From Aradus depressus (taxonomy: Eukaryota; Arthropoda; Insecta; Hemiptera; Aradidae), in assembly GCA_963662175.1 (NCBI GenBank), contig OY759221.1:992001-1056000 (forward strand): a DNA stretch of 64,000 bases, in the 5' to 3' direction. The notes below the pieces were generated by a model. It was given only the letters and a program-made list of their open reading frames with translations. It was not told where the DNA came from and searched no databases. The position numbers and the translations under genes are program-made. Shown here piece by piece: positions 31,939 to 42,424 of the stretch. Each line of letters starts with the position of its first letter. Within the stretch, counting starts at the first letter, position 1.

Positions 31939-32947
31939 GGACCTATATTTATGTACTTTATATTTCTTCTTTGATTATTTTGGTTATTATTTGCTGGAAC
32001 TTACTTTCAGTTTTGCTCTTTTGTCCCTGAATGCTTTAAATTCCTGAATTTGTTCTTTCCCTCGTTCTTTTTATTTGATGGACCCTTTCTTCTGTTTTTT
32101 TGCTTTTTGGAGGCTCATCCGTTGTCTGAAACTGCGGCTAATTCCCGCTTTATTGCTCTTACTCATTTGAAGGTTTCATACACTGATCGAGGCCTGTTGA
32201 AACCTTGCTTAGACCCCTGTTCAGGCGTGGAACCGTGGACCCGAGTCCGGGTCTAGAACCACGTTTAGAGGGAGCTCAGATCATAGGACTCTAAGAAGCG
32301 AAAACAGAAGGAAGAGTTCACCAAATGAAGAGAGCGAAGGAGTAAAGAGAGCGCGGATACTTATGTGTGAATCGGTGTGAGGGTTTTATGTAAACATATA
32401 ATAAGCTGTTGAACTGTTTATGAAATTTCACAGAAGAACACCCTTAAAAGTTCTGTTCAAACGTAGGCCACACGGAACAATTATCGGTTGAAAAAAATCA
32501 ACTGAACAATAATTAGCTGAACAGTAATCAAAAACTTTAATTCAGGCGCTCAATAATTCATTTTTCTTTCGAAGGGGTGGAAAATGTATTCATTTTCGGA
32601 CATCTTATCAGTTTCATGTAATCATCTAAATCTCAAAATTTGGTACTCAATAAAAAATAAGGTTAGGAGTTAGTTGAATGAAGAGTCATATTGAATTGGA
32701 AAGCAGAGTAGCTTGGGGTGTGTGGATGAGAGACTCCCACCCTTATCGATATTTGGTCCTTTGAGCTGTTAGAGGGCGGGGGATGTAGTCCCTTTTTACT
32801 TTGGCACCACAGGGGCGGGCTACTTTGCCGGGGTTATGTACATAACAACCATGGCCCCGGGAAAGAAGTGTTATCTATAATTTTTAGATTAGATAGGGCA
32901 TCGGGTAACCTTCCCATAACCCGACGCAAATAACTAAAGGTTACCTC
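31939..32947. other. No gene recognised
   Basis: Follows the SINE head. T-rich at 32040-32110, otherwise ordinary. No coding signal. Confidence 0.4.
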
Positions 32948-33070
32948 GCTCCTCGGGGGGAGGTCAGGGCGGCATGTAAGTTGTCAACATGTAAAAAAAC
33001 GTGACGGGCTAGATTCGAACCCGCTAACCTTCACCTCTCGAGGCACGCACTCTACCAGTGAACTCTAGGT
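32948..33070 (-). repeat. tRNA-derived SINE-like head, family B
   Basis: Minus strand: AGAGTTCACTGGTAGAGTGC, then CGTGCCTCGAGAGGTGAAGG, then the B-box-like GCGGGTTCGAATCTAGCC and a T run at 32994-33000. The acceptor ends do not pair, so it is not a functional tRNA. A SINE or tRNA pseudogene fits. Confidence 0.5.
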
Positions 33071-34155
33071 GATAAAAACTAATGAAAATCTCTAATAAAA
33101 AGCGGACTAATATTTTTAATTACTCTAACGCCGAACAACGCGTGAAGTCCTGAAAACGCGAGGCGTTTTGTAAATGAAAAATATTCTAGAGTGGCTGTTG
33201 TCGGGGCGCCCAGGACAGTCGGTTTGTATACAAGGTAAGTATTGATGCCAGACTTGATAGTCTCCCTCCTGATCGAATAAGACTCCATTTTATTCATTTC
33301 CTGAAGAGGGTAGTTTAGTGGAGTACTGGATAGGAAAGGAAGGAGCTCTGCAGGCTGAGTGTACCTAGGGAGGGTGAAGGCGCAGGTCAGAGGAGGCGTG
33401 GCGCTAAGCTTCGCTCGATAACTGGCAAGCGCTCGATACACAAACCTCGACGAACCCCACCAGGTGCCTACTGGAGAGCAACAAACTTCTTCAGCGGTTC
33501 TAGTGGCCAAGGTAGTCGCTTTCCCATATTCCTGGATCAAACGGAGAAAACGGAGCCCATTTTAGAGCTACGAAAGGACGGCAATCTACATCCCGTTGTG
33601 GCAGGGTCATTGGGAAGAGATGAGATCTTTCCGCCGGGAGTACTTCCAAGGAGTACGGCAGGCGTAGCCGTGAAAGAGAGGAGATCAGAAGTGGGAACTT
33701 CAACTCAGAAACCTAATAACTATAACAGTGCACCCTCCTAATAACTGCAGAGTTCCGATTGTTTCATCATTAAGTTTAATAGAAGTATTCAAAGGTCCCT
33801 GATACCCAAGATTTTTAAACAGTATCAACGGAATCATGGAGAAAAAGCGAAATCTTAGTTGATTCCACACTGGGGAAGTAAATTGCCGGTGTCAGAAACC
33901 CGTGGGTTCAAAAACGGGTGGACTCCATGTCCGAGCCATAGGGGTTCACGAGAAAACGTTACGATCTCCGATTTCTCCCGGAAACTCTGCGTTTAGCACC
34001 TCCTGATGTTTGACTGCCACCTTTTTCAGATCATGCTGAAATCAAAATCTGTCACGCGTAGCCAAACTCGTTCGCCTTGAACAAGAGGGCAAAGATAGCG
34101 TGCGGCATTTCTCAACGTTGCTGCGCCTGGGGGTCTCTGGTAGGGTCTGGCTTCT
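33071..34155. other. No gene recognised
   Basis: The 153-codon minus frame at 33079-33540 is the longest here, but it shows no domain and no codon pattern that sets it apart. A short R-like string (TGGGGAAGTAAATTGCCGGTG) lies near 33870. Confidence 0.35.
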
Positions 34156-34461
34156 CTACGGTGCTGAAACCCTCCTCTGAAACACTCCATCGTCTTTGTT
34201 GATCCCTTCCACACTCGTACAAAACCATGTTACCCCACTGGTAGAGGTTACGGGCCCGTTTTGTGGAATGTCAGTTGAATTTGCCTCTGCCGCTAATCTT
34301 CTTCGCCGCTCCTGTAACTCTCTCGATCGCTCGGTGCTAGACTTTGGGCACTTTTTGGGTTTACCGTGATCCACACTTTCTTCCAATACTAGTTTTCTTC
34401 TATTCTGAGCACATTTCCTCTTCAAATATGCCGACAGTCTTGTAAAATGTTGATTTTTCAA
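34156..34461 (-). CDS. Unrecognised 101-codon basic open frame
   Basis: The frame contains KKCPKSSTERSRELQERRRR followed by LAAEANSTDIPQNG. The K/R-rich TER..R..ERR pattern resembles short basic motifs seen in some insect transposon-encoded proteins, but that is a weak likeness. No neighbour explains it. It may be a relic or chance. Confidence 0.2.
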   Translation of the reverse strand: MKNQHFTRLSAYLKRKCAQNRRKLVLEESVDHGKPKKCPKSSTERSRELQERRRRLAAEANSTDIPQNGPVTSTSGVTWFCTSVEGINKDDGVFQRRVSAP

Positions 34462-35166
34462 TTCTGAAAACTAATGAAATGTTAGTTATTGTTGTTGAAA
34501 CTATTAGCGCTTGAGGTCTGAATAGAGCCTCTTAAGCTCTTTCTAAAGACACCTCGATCAACGTTGTAGTATCACGCGTTCGTTAAGATACACGGATTCT
34601 AAAGTACACGTACCTCCAAAATATCGTTTCTCGCCCCCATGCGCGCCGCGCCCAGAGATTATGTCATCGGTCCCCATAACCTCATTACCTAAAATCTTAA
34701 ATGTATAAGTATATATATATACGAAATAAAAAGATCTTCATGAACTAATAAAATTTGTTGGTTGTTCTTGTTAACAGGAGTAGTTCTTGTCATTGAACGA
34801 CTCACTTAGGAAAGAAAAGTTAGTTCTGTCCGGAATAGTAAAATGTTTATTGAGACAAAAAAATAAAAAAATACAAGAAAATAAAATTCAAAAAAAAATA
34901 AAAGAAAAAAACTTAAACAAACCAGACAAGAAATAGTGAAAAATGTGTCGTGGGACACGAAGGACATCTCCAGTCTCGTTTTTTGACACTAATAGCACGA
35001 CACACTGTCACGAGACAAATTCAAACACACTTTATCAACATTTCTTATATATTTTTTTTTTTTTTTACCATTCGTAACATACATTATGTGCATGTGGGGG
35101 TGGGAAGGCCTTAAGATAAAGATTGCTAATTGTAAGATAGAGAGAGATCAGGCTTCTTGGATAAAA
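34462..35166. other. No gene recognised; A-rich
   Basis: A-rich runs at 34855-34925. No coding or repeat call. Confidence 0.4.
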
Positions 35167-35400
35167 CTAACTCAAAGAATTTCTGCCAGACTTCAACTTC
35201 GAGGTAAATCACCTACTACCAGAGCGCTCTATCGTCGCTCTGGTGGATATGAGCTCGACTCTACTATGGGAGCCCTAAATTATGCCTACCTTATATTTTT
35301 ATTCACCTAGGGTAGGGGTCTCACGACAAAGTACAGGTTTGGGACCACCGCTTAACGCCTCATCCGAAGAATGACCTGCTCAATATTTGTTTCACTTCCC
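35167..35400 (-). repeat. SINE family A copy
   Basis: Reverse orientation: CTTCGAGGTAAATCACCTAC, AGAGCGCTCTATCGTCGCTC, GATATGAGCTCGACTCTACT, ATTCACCTAGGGTAGGGGTC, GGGACCACCGCTTAACGCC and CATCCGAAGAATGACC. The tRNA-like head is missing. Confidence 0.8.
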
Positions 35401-36077
35401 TCCAAGGTTTTTCCGCTTTCCACTTCGGCCGATATCGCTGAAATTTGGCAGGTTTTATTCTCATAGGGTTTTGACTTCAAATTCGAAATTTCATAAATAT
35501 TGTAGTGTAACTTATAGAATGAAGTGAGTGCATGAAGAAAAATTTGGTCTTTCACATAGAGAGTTTTAATTGTTAATCCGGCGTTGCTAACATTGTATGA
35601 TTTGTGATGGAAGGCGCGTTTAGCAGAAATAATACTACATTGTTCGGAGAGGCGGGAGCTAACAGCCGTACCAAGGAGTTATGTCAAGTGAGAACCGGGG
35701 TTAATCAGAAGAGGATAGTACATGTGATGGGACACTGTATACCGTTATTTATATGGGGGAGTGTTTGCCCCTGATAGGATCTACCTATTAAGACATTAAT
35801 CAGGAACTAGGCGAGAGACTTGGGAGTCCTGGCTCCTTAACAGATCTGGAGAGGTCTCCAGAAGGACGGATCTGATGGAGAGTTCGGGTCCGTATATCAG
35901 CCGACAGGAGGATAACGCTGACTTATGAGTTGGAAGGCGGGGACCGGGGAGCAGGCTGAGTTACGGCCGGTCCTCGGAGGGCAAGGAACCTGCACCGCTC
36001 CACTCCTAATGGCCGAGCATAAACACTTGAGAGAAGAAAAGGGCTTATTAAGCAGGAGAGAAGAAAGAATTTCAAAT
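35401..36077. other. No gene recognised
   Basis: No domain in any frame; slightly GC-rich at 35830-36000. Confidence 0.35.
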
Positions 36078-36160
36078 AACCGGTAGCACAAAGATAGCGT
36101 ACTTGCCTATAGTGCTGAAGATCAGGAGTTCAAAACACAGCCTAGATATTTAGGATTTTT
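36078..36160 (+). repeat. SINE family A, diverged head
   Basis: CCGGTAGCACAAAGATAGCG, TACTTGCC, GAAGATCAGGAGTTCAAAACAC and TTTAGGATTTTTT align with the head and first body bases of SINE A. Both boxes are degenerate. Confidence 0.5.
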
Positions 36161-37559
36161 TTTATTTTTTTTTTTTGGAATCGGAGAACATGAAATTCAA
36201 CATCGAATTGCTGACCTAATATTCAAGTCCCCCAACATCGTGCAGCTGAGCTCATATATCTTATCAGTTATTTTACGAGTAAATCCAACAAGTGTTAACC
36301 ACACTGCATATTTTTAACATTTTTTTCTCCGTTAAGTCCATTTTTTGCCAAGGGGAGCTATGGGGGCTAGCTACTAGACTCTAATGAATATGCACAAAAT
36401 GGACGCCATATTTGAATTATTTCTGGCATGTTCAGGTCAGTGTTGGAAGGAAAGGAAAACAGGCCCGGCCCCTTAGTGGCTGACGTAAGTATCATCATTG
36501 GTCTCCGTGAACTTGTCTTGTTGTGCCATTGTAGAACTTCATACCTGTCTAACTGGCATGGAATATGGCATGAAGACGAAGACATGGTCCAGAGAGGCAC
36601 ATGGTGAGTTGTGTGTGGGGGGGAAGGGGGGGGGCACTTGAGTGGAGGGCATTGTTCCTGGGAGGAGAAGTTAACGAGTGTGTGGCATTGTGAAGCGTTA
36701 GCAACTGGGAGCTCTTAGCGGAGGACCACTTGAATGTGGCAACATGGAGCTGATGTGTGGAGCAACCGCCAGCAACCCTCTCTCAGGAGGGCCCTCAGCA
36801 GTTCTTCACTCCATCGGAGGGTGAGGGTCCCGCAGTGTTCACCATCTACAAGTCATTCTGGGGGTCCGTGGGAGTGTTGCTCAAAATTAGACCGGTTCAT
36901 TGACATCTGAGATAGATCAAAAATCCTCTCGTTGGCCCGAAATCTCAATATATCTATGGCTAACAAGTAATTACTCGTATCTACAACATCGTGAGTTCAC
37001 AGGAGAAATTTTCAAGAACCAATTTTCACCTACCAGAGTAGCAGTGAGGTAGTTGTCACTGCTGAGACAAATATCCGGTAATGGTGGTTTTTGCAGTTAG
37101 GAGGTCAGCCTTAGCCATCCATATGTATTATATCTGTTTAAAATAGTCAATTATGAGACAAACTATAGCGCGGGACGTATATGAAAGTAATGTAATGACG
37201 TCAGTGGTATTATTTGTTTCACTGAACAGCGTAATTCTGAAAGTGATTTTCTTATACCCAAAAATGAATTTGATAGCTATATTTTATTGCTCATTCTTTT
37301 TAATAAATAGCTACCAATAGAAATATATTCATACAATTTAAACTTTACTTTTAACTATTTACTATGGAAATTTATCGAGTTTCTTTGGGACGCTATATCA
37401 TTGTTCGGGTAAATCGAGCGTTACAAAAATGGGTTTCAAGACGTCATTTTCACTGTTTTCGGCATTTGTCTGAAAATCGGGCGTCCTTCAAAAAATGTTT
37501 TTTTATATAAAAAGTGTCTTTCCTTTGCAACTTTTATTTGAAGAGATTTTTGATTGTCA
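36161..37559. other. No gene recognised; R fragment at start
   Basis: 36180-36260 includes GAACATGAAATTCAACATCGAATTGCTGACC, a reversed R end. A G-rich patch lies at 36617-36632. Nothing coding. Confidence 0.35.
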
Positions 37560-37715
37560 TAAATATAATTACGTCATGTAAAATCTACTCAGACCCTGAC
37601 ATGTTCATATCAAATTTCAAGTTGATTGATCCAAGTTGGAGCGTTCGTAAAGTCCCAATTACTTACACACAAGCACATAGACATAATCGCCAAAGTGATC
37701 AAACTTGAAATGTGA
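37560..37715 (+). repeat. Second dispersed repeat family, partial
   Basis: TATCAAATTTCAAGTTGATTG, AAAGTCCCAATTACTTACAC, ACACAAGCACATAGACATAATCG and AAAGTGATCAAACTTG parallel 1235-1370. Unidentified. Confidence 0.4.
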
Positions 37716-38459
37716 AATCGTGTTGAATACTATCTCGTATTTTCACACGATTACAATACTAAATGTATATGAATGTATAAAAAAAAAATAACTGGCATCT
37801 CTGAGAATGAATCTGGGCACCTTCACTCCTTTGATCCTCCCTAATTCCTGGGTTACTGTAGCTCCCCAGCGTCTGTCTCAGTGGGACTCCCGATCGTCCC
37901 CCTTTGTCCGGGATTGGAGTATTGTCCCCGTAGCTGATTAGCGTCCATTTTGTGTGTCTGTTGACGTTGAAGGGCTCGACTGATGGTAAGCCGATCCCAG
38001 GAGTTAACGATGTCTTGCACGGGTAGCGACCTGGAAGGACTACCCATGGTGCGCTATACGCCCGCGTTGATCCCCCCCCCCCCCCCCCTTCATCAGCCCC
38101 CCTACAATTTTCGCGTGGATTCCCTCCTACACGTGTGGAATGATGACGCGCACATGCCCGAGGCTCTCCTCTTGTTCATGCTTGGACAAACCCCCTTCTG
38201 TGTGCTTCCTTTCACATGTTCTTCTGATGATACGTCTGATCACTATTTGTATCTTTAACGAACTACTATTATACAACATCTATTGAACGACCAGAATCTT
38301 GGAGAAATGTGATGAGTCACCAAAGGCATTCACCACACCGACGCGAACATTCTTAGTTAGCAACCACGAATGGTGGCATGCTGGCGAATAGTTTGTTGTT
38401 AACTCAAATTTCCAGCATTTCGGCTCCCGATTACCATCAGTGCCTGCGAGCGATCCGAT
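37716..38459. other. Mostly unexplained; possible frame and C run
   Basis: Holds a minus-strand 64-codon frame (37853-38047) with VQDIVNSWDRLTISRALQRQ and a C run at about 38070-38087. The composition there is protein-like, but no family is recognised. Confidence 0.3.
37853..38047 (-). CDS. Unrecognised 64-codon open frame
   Basis: MGSPSRSLPVQDIVNSWDRL, then TISRALQRQQTHKMDANQLR, ending TGAGAACTACAG-like codons before TAA. Balanced codon composition is the only support. It could be an exon, a piece of a mobile element's coding region or chance. Confidence 0.18.
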   Translation of the reverse strand: MGSPSRSLPVQDIVNSWDRLTISRALQRQQTHKMDANQLRGQYSNPGQRGTIGSPTETDAGELQ

Positions 38460-38810
38460 GTATAGGGGAAGTTATGTAATCGGCCAGAAATTCGAGTTGA
38501 TTTTTCAACAGAATTTCATGTTTACCGACCCAGTAAATATCATCTGACTCGGTGTATCACCGTCAATGCATTTCCTTTCGGGAATAGAGGAGGGCTTAGC
38601 ACACAAAAAAAACAATAACTGCTGATGTACCGAATGGATTGACCATGAAATTTTATATATAAGTCCAGAACCCCATAAGGACATCAATTGAGTTTCAGAA
38701 ATATCGATGAAAGAGAAACAAGAGACCAGAGGAGGGGGAAGTGCCAATGTAATGACGTATCAACAGGAATTTTACATGTGGATCGATACAATAAGGATGA
38801 AATCTGTAGA
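38460..38810 (+). repeat. Dispersed repeat R, copy
   Basis: TATAGGGGAAGTTATGTAATCGGCCAGAAATTCG (both key left-end blocks), CAACAGAATTTCATGTTTACC, CAATAACTGCTGATGTACCG, AACCCCATAAGGACATCAAT, TGAGTTTCAGAAATATCGATG and ACGTATCAACAGGAATTTTA. Confidence 0.7.
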
Positions 38811-38821
38811 TTTTAAACGAT

Positions 38822-38880
38822 TCCGCGATCTTGAGCTGAGTAAGCGAGCACGCATACCACTGAGCTACCGGCGCCATCGA
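38822..38880 (-). repeat. SINE family A head only
   Basis: Minus strand: ATGGCGCCGGTAGCTCAGTG, then GTATGCGTGCTCGCTTACTC and AGCTCAAGATCGCGGAA. This is the tRNA-like half without the body. Confidence 0.75.
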
Positions 38881-39049
38881 CTCTTTTTGTTATTTTTATT
38901 GTAGAGAAAATAAAAAACTAATATTGAGCAAAAATACAAACATTATGGACACTAATAAGTTATTGTTAATATTGAATAATTATAATTAAATCACAGAATT
39001 ATAAAATTGAATTTAATTACCTAATTACCAAGAAAAATAGAATATATTT

Positions 39050-39420
39050 CGAGGGCGCCGGTAGCTCAGAAGTAGCGTGCTTGTATTCTGAGCGGTTTCG
39101 ATACCCGGCCGAGACTCTTAGGATTTTTAAGCGTGCTTGTATTCTGAGCGGTTTCGATACCCGGCCGAGACTCTTAGGATTTTTATCTGAGAGGAGCGAA
39201 AACATTGAGCACGCCTTCCTTCGGATAGGACGTTGAGCGATTCCCGTGTCCCGAGTCTGTACGATGTCAGGTATTCGTTCGACCCCTATCCCTAGGTGAA
39301 TAAATTTGGGAAGACAAAATTTAGGACTCCCACAATAAAGTCGGGCTCATGTCTACGAGAGCTACAAAGAGCGATCTGGTAGTGGGCGATATGACCTCTT
39401 AGTTAAAGTCGCAATAACTA
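39050..39420 (+). repeat. SINE family A, most complete copy, head partly duplicated
   Basis: Head GGGCGCCGGTAGCTCAGAAG (A-box region) and GGTTTCGATACCCGGCC (B-box). A 56-base segment including the B-box, starting GCGTGCTTGTATTCTGAG, is present twice (39075-39130 and 39131-39186). The body follows: ATTGAGCACGCC, TCGGATAGGACGTTGAGCG, CGATGTCAGGTATTCGTTCG, GGTGAATAAATTTGGG, GGACTCCCACAATAAAGTC, GCGATCTGGTAGTGGGCGAT and a 3' end CAATAACTAACAAAC. The tRNA-like boxes point to RNA polymerase III ancestry. Confidence 0.88.
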
Positions 39421-39599
39421 ACAAACAGATATATAGTGAAATCAAATTTCTGACCAAACTTTGGTTTGTGAGAATGCCTTATTACCAATATCCGAAATGA
39501 ATGGCACATTCGGCTAGTCCAAAAACAGTACTACTGCCAACGCCACCTACCCACATACACCTGTTCTCTCTAACGAGACAGTTTTGTTTGAAGGAGTCC

Positions 39600-39722
39600 C
39601 CGGACTTAGCACCCCCCCCCCCCCCCTCCCCCGGATTTAGCACCTCCCCCCCCCCCCCCCTCTCCCCCAGAACATAGCACCCCCCCTCCCCCCCGTACTT
39701 AGAACCCCCCCCCCCCCCCCCC
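39600..39722. repeat. C-rich tract
   Basis: Four C runs of about 7-20 bases separated by short AGCAC or AGAAC spacers (TTAGCACC units). It looks like an expanded short tandem repeat. Confidence 0.85.
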
Positions 39723-39865
39723 TAATCTGATTACTACTCCTATTGGAACTTGAACAAGGAAAGCTGTGATCTGGGACAGTAGTTACCTGGTGGAACAGCC
39801 CTCTTCTCATCTGTACCTTCTACTGCGTCCAGGAGGTTGTGAGAACAAAGATTAATAAAAAAATG

Positions 39866-40150
39866 AGTGTTGGGTGAATCACCGACAATGCACTTCCCCA
39901 GCTCGAAATTTTCCGTAAACAACTATGCGTTCTCTCTCTCTCTAGACTGCTTTCTTCTGAAATGTTCCAAATCAAATTACATCTCTGTAGGATTATCGAG
40001 TTGACTATTTATCCTCATCCTTTCCTTTGGGCGACCTGCCTGAAATCTTAAGGTGCCTTCTCTGGGGTTCTGGATCCACATATAAAGTTTCGTGTCGATG
40101 TATTAACTTATTGGGTTCACTGACACTCAGACAGACGCATGGAGAAACTC
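39866..40150 (-). repeat. Dispersed repeat R, copy
   Basis: GTGAATCACCGACAATGCAC, TTCCCCAGCTCG, ATCCTTTCCTTTGGGCGAC, GGGTTCTGGATCCACATATA, AAGTTTCGTGTCGATGTATT and ACACTCAGACAGACG: reversed R from its right end inward. Confidence 0.65.
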
Positions 40151-40873
40151 CAGTATTTCCAGCATTCCCGGAACTACCAATGACCTAACTCTTCTAGTTT
40201 AAGTTGTAGAGAGAACTGAAAAGCATATTTCATGTTTATATTTTTCTCTTCATTTCAAAGCGGCTTTACTGTGTACTACGTAGATCACTCTCAGAATTAT
40301 GTTGTGCCCACAAAGAGTCCAAGAAATGTGGTGATGCCACAACTTTCATATGATATACTTCGCCCAGTAATGGCAATTTGAAGTTGAAAGGAGTATGAAT
40401 GCGTAAAAATGTAATAGGTATAAGAAAGTCATGTTACGCTCACATTATATATTCTTAAATTATTTATGTTTAAGCGGATTGAAAGACCAAAACTTCCATG
40501 ATTCAACATCGATTTTTGTATCGATTTATGAACTTTCTTTTTGGAAAAACGAAATAAGAAGACGTAGCATTATACTGGCTGTGTTTGTTTCGAGACACTC
40601 CACTGACCGTATTGCTCAAATACGTCACTTATCTAACGGTGGATGATGTCATAAATATCTGATGTAAACATAACATGACTTTCTTATAACCACCTTTCGT
40701 ATATGCTGAGAAAGTACATTCCTAGCAATCAATAGTCTACTTTTTAATTATTACGGATTATTATAAATAACGGGTTAAGTGTATCGGTCTTCATTGTCAT
40801 CTAAATAACTCTGGCTCAAGTATCACAACATATCAATCCTGGCAATCTTAGATCGATCACAAAAAATATATAT
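40151..40873. other. No gene recognised
   Basis: AT-rich host DNA before the LINE; nothing coding. Confidence 0.4.
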
Positions 40874-40884
40874 ATATTGAACTC
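40874..40884. repeat. Left target duplication of the Jockey-like LINE
   Basis: ATATTGAACTC, repeated at 45384-45394 just after the poly(A). Confidence 0.75.
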
Positions 40885-41089
40885 GAGGACAGCTGTGCGA
40901 GCTAACGTGATAGAAACTTAAAAAAATAACCTTACTTAAAATATTTCAATTTAATTCAGTCTATTCCTTTTACTTTATTTTATCTTTACTTTCTTTTGTT
41001 CGTTTTATGTTTTAATTTGATGTTATTGTTTCGTGTGTTTTCCTTTTTTTGTTTTACTTTTCTGATGAGTAAGTTTTAACTTACAATCA

Positions 41090-42424
41090 GTGATGGGTGA
41101 CGAAGGTAAAAAAGCAGAAGCCACGACTCCTGAGGCTACTCCCTCCACTTCTGAATGGCAGGAAGTGTTTGTCAGGGACCGGAAGAGACCAGCTGCAGAC
41201 ACCAGAAAGGCTGCGCGGCTGAACAGCAACATTCAGCAGGTACCCCTTAATAACCACTATACACCATTGTCGCAAGATGAAGCAATGGAGTCATCATCAA
41301 ATAGCCAACAAATAGTAAATGAAAAACCACCTCCCATTTTCATCAAAGAAAACATTAGTAGTTATAAAAACTTTTTATCTTTATTAGAAAATACTTGTGG
41401 TCAAAATTCATTTATTTTAAAATCTACAGCTAATGGAATCACACTCTACCCTACCACACCGGCCCATTATAGATCATTTGTACATTTACTAGACAAAGAG
41501 AAGGTCATGTACCACACGTACCAACTCAAGTCTGACAGAGTACCGAGGGTCGTGATCCGCGGCCTCCATCCATCCACAGATCATGCAGATCTGAATACAG
41601 CTCTTCAGGAGAAGGGATATCCGGCTCGAGCTGTTATGAACGTATTCAAAAAAACATAGGTTCAGGAACCCAGTGCTACACATTCAGAGCCTGTTAAAGA
41701 ACCTCTGCCTATTTTTTTTGTTGACGTGGACCCAAAACACTACAACGAAAAAATCTTCGATATCCGGAGATTACTTTACTCAAAAGTAACCATTGAAGAA
41801 CCCTACAGAAGGCACTCTATCGTCCAGTGTAAACGTAGTCAAGGTTACGGGCTCACGCATTCATATTGTAGAATAATGCACAAATGCGTGCGCTGGGGCC
41901 AGGAACATGTTTCTGGTACATGCCTGAAGCCTAGGACTAGCCCCGCTACATGTGCAAACTGCAATTGTTCACATCCTGCGAACTACAGAGGGTGCGCCAC
42001 GTATCAACAATTGCGCATTCAAAAGGGAAGGACTACCGAAAGCAGAGGAGACAAGGCGCAAATGCATGGTGCACAGACGCATTACGCTCCAACGGCAGCA
42101 AGATCCGCACACCCAGCTCAGGAAGTAAACGGACCTCCCGCTGCTACACTCTCAACCATACCGCAGCCAAGAAGGAACTTCTCCAACTACGCAGAGGCAG
42201 CAGGTCTTCAAAGAGGCTCACCTGGGACGTCCAACCAATACCCAGCATACAGCCCTCCGACTGGCATGGGGGTGGAAGGGCCCCAGTGGTCTCCTCCCAG
42301 TCAAGGTATCCCTCCCAACGTTTCAAATTTCATTTCAAGCCTTCAAAACATTATCCAACCCCTCGTCACTCTCCTCACACAACTTTCACAAATGACACAA
42401 CTTTTCACACAAAATGTCAACTAA
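41090..42424 (+). pseudogene. LINE ORF1, gag-like protein with one in-frame stop
   Basis: The start MMGDEGKKAEATT has a second Met at codon 2; the choice is open. The central region PRVVIRGLHPSTDHADLNTA and the part after the stop (DVDPKHYNEKIFDIRRLLYS, then YRRHSIVQCKRSQGYGLTHS) match the PRE/C2HC gag region of Jockey LINEs. Zinc-knuckle-like Cys/His follow at about 41950-41995 (CANCNCSHPANYRGC). The tail is Pro/Ser-rich. TAG at 41657-41659 interrupts what is otherwise one frame. ORF1 proteins of this type bind element RNA in a cytoplasmic particle. Confidence 0.88.

Noticed and set aside
33000..33070. Functional tRNA gene on the minus strand
   Set aside because: B-box present and T run follows, but the acceptor ends and T-stem do not pair; a SINE head is more likely.
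33079..33540. 153-codon minus-strand frame
   Set aside because: No recognisable motif, and the frame ends at ordinary sequence. Length alone is possible by chance in 64 kb.
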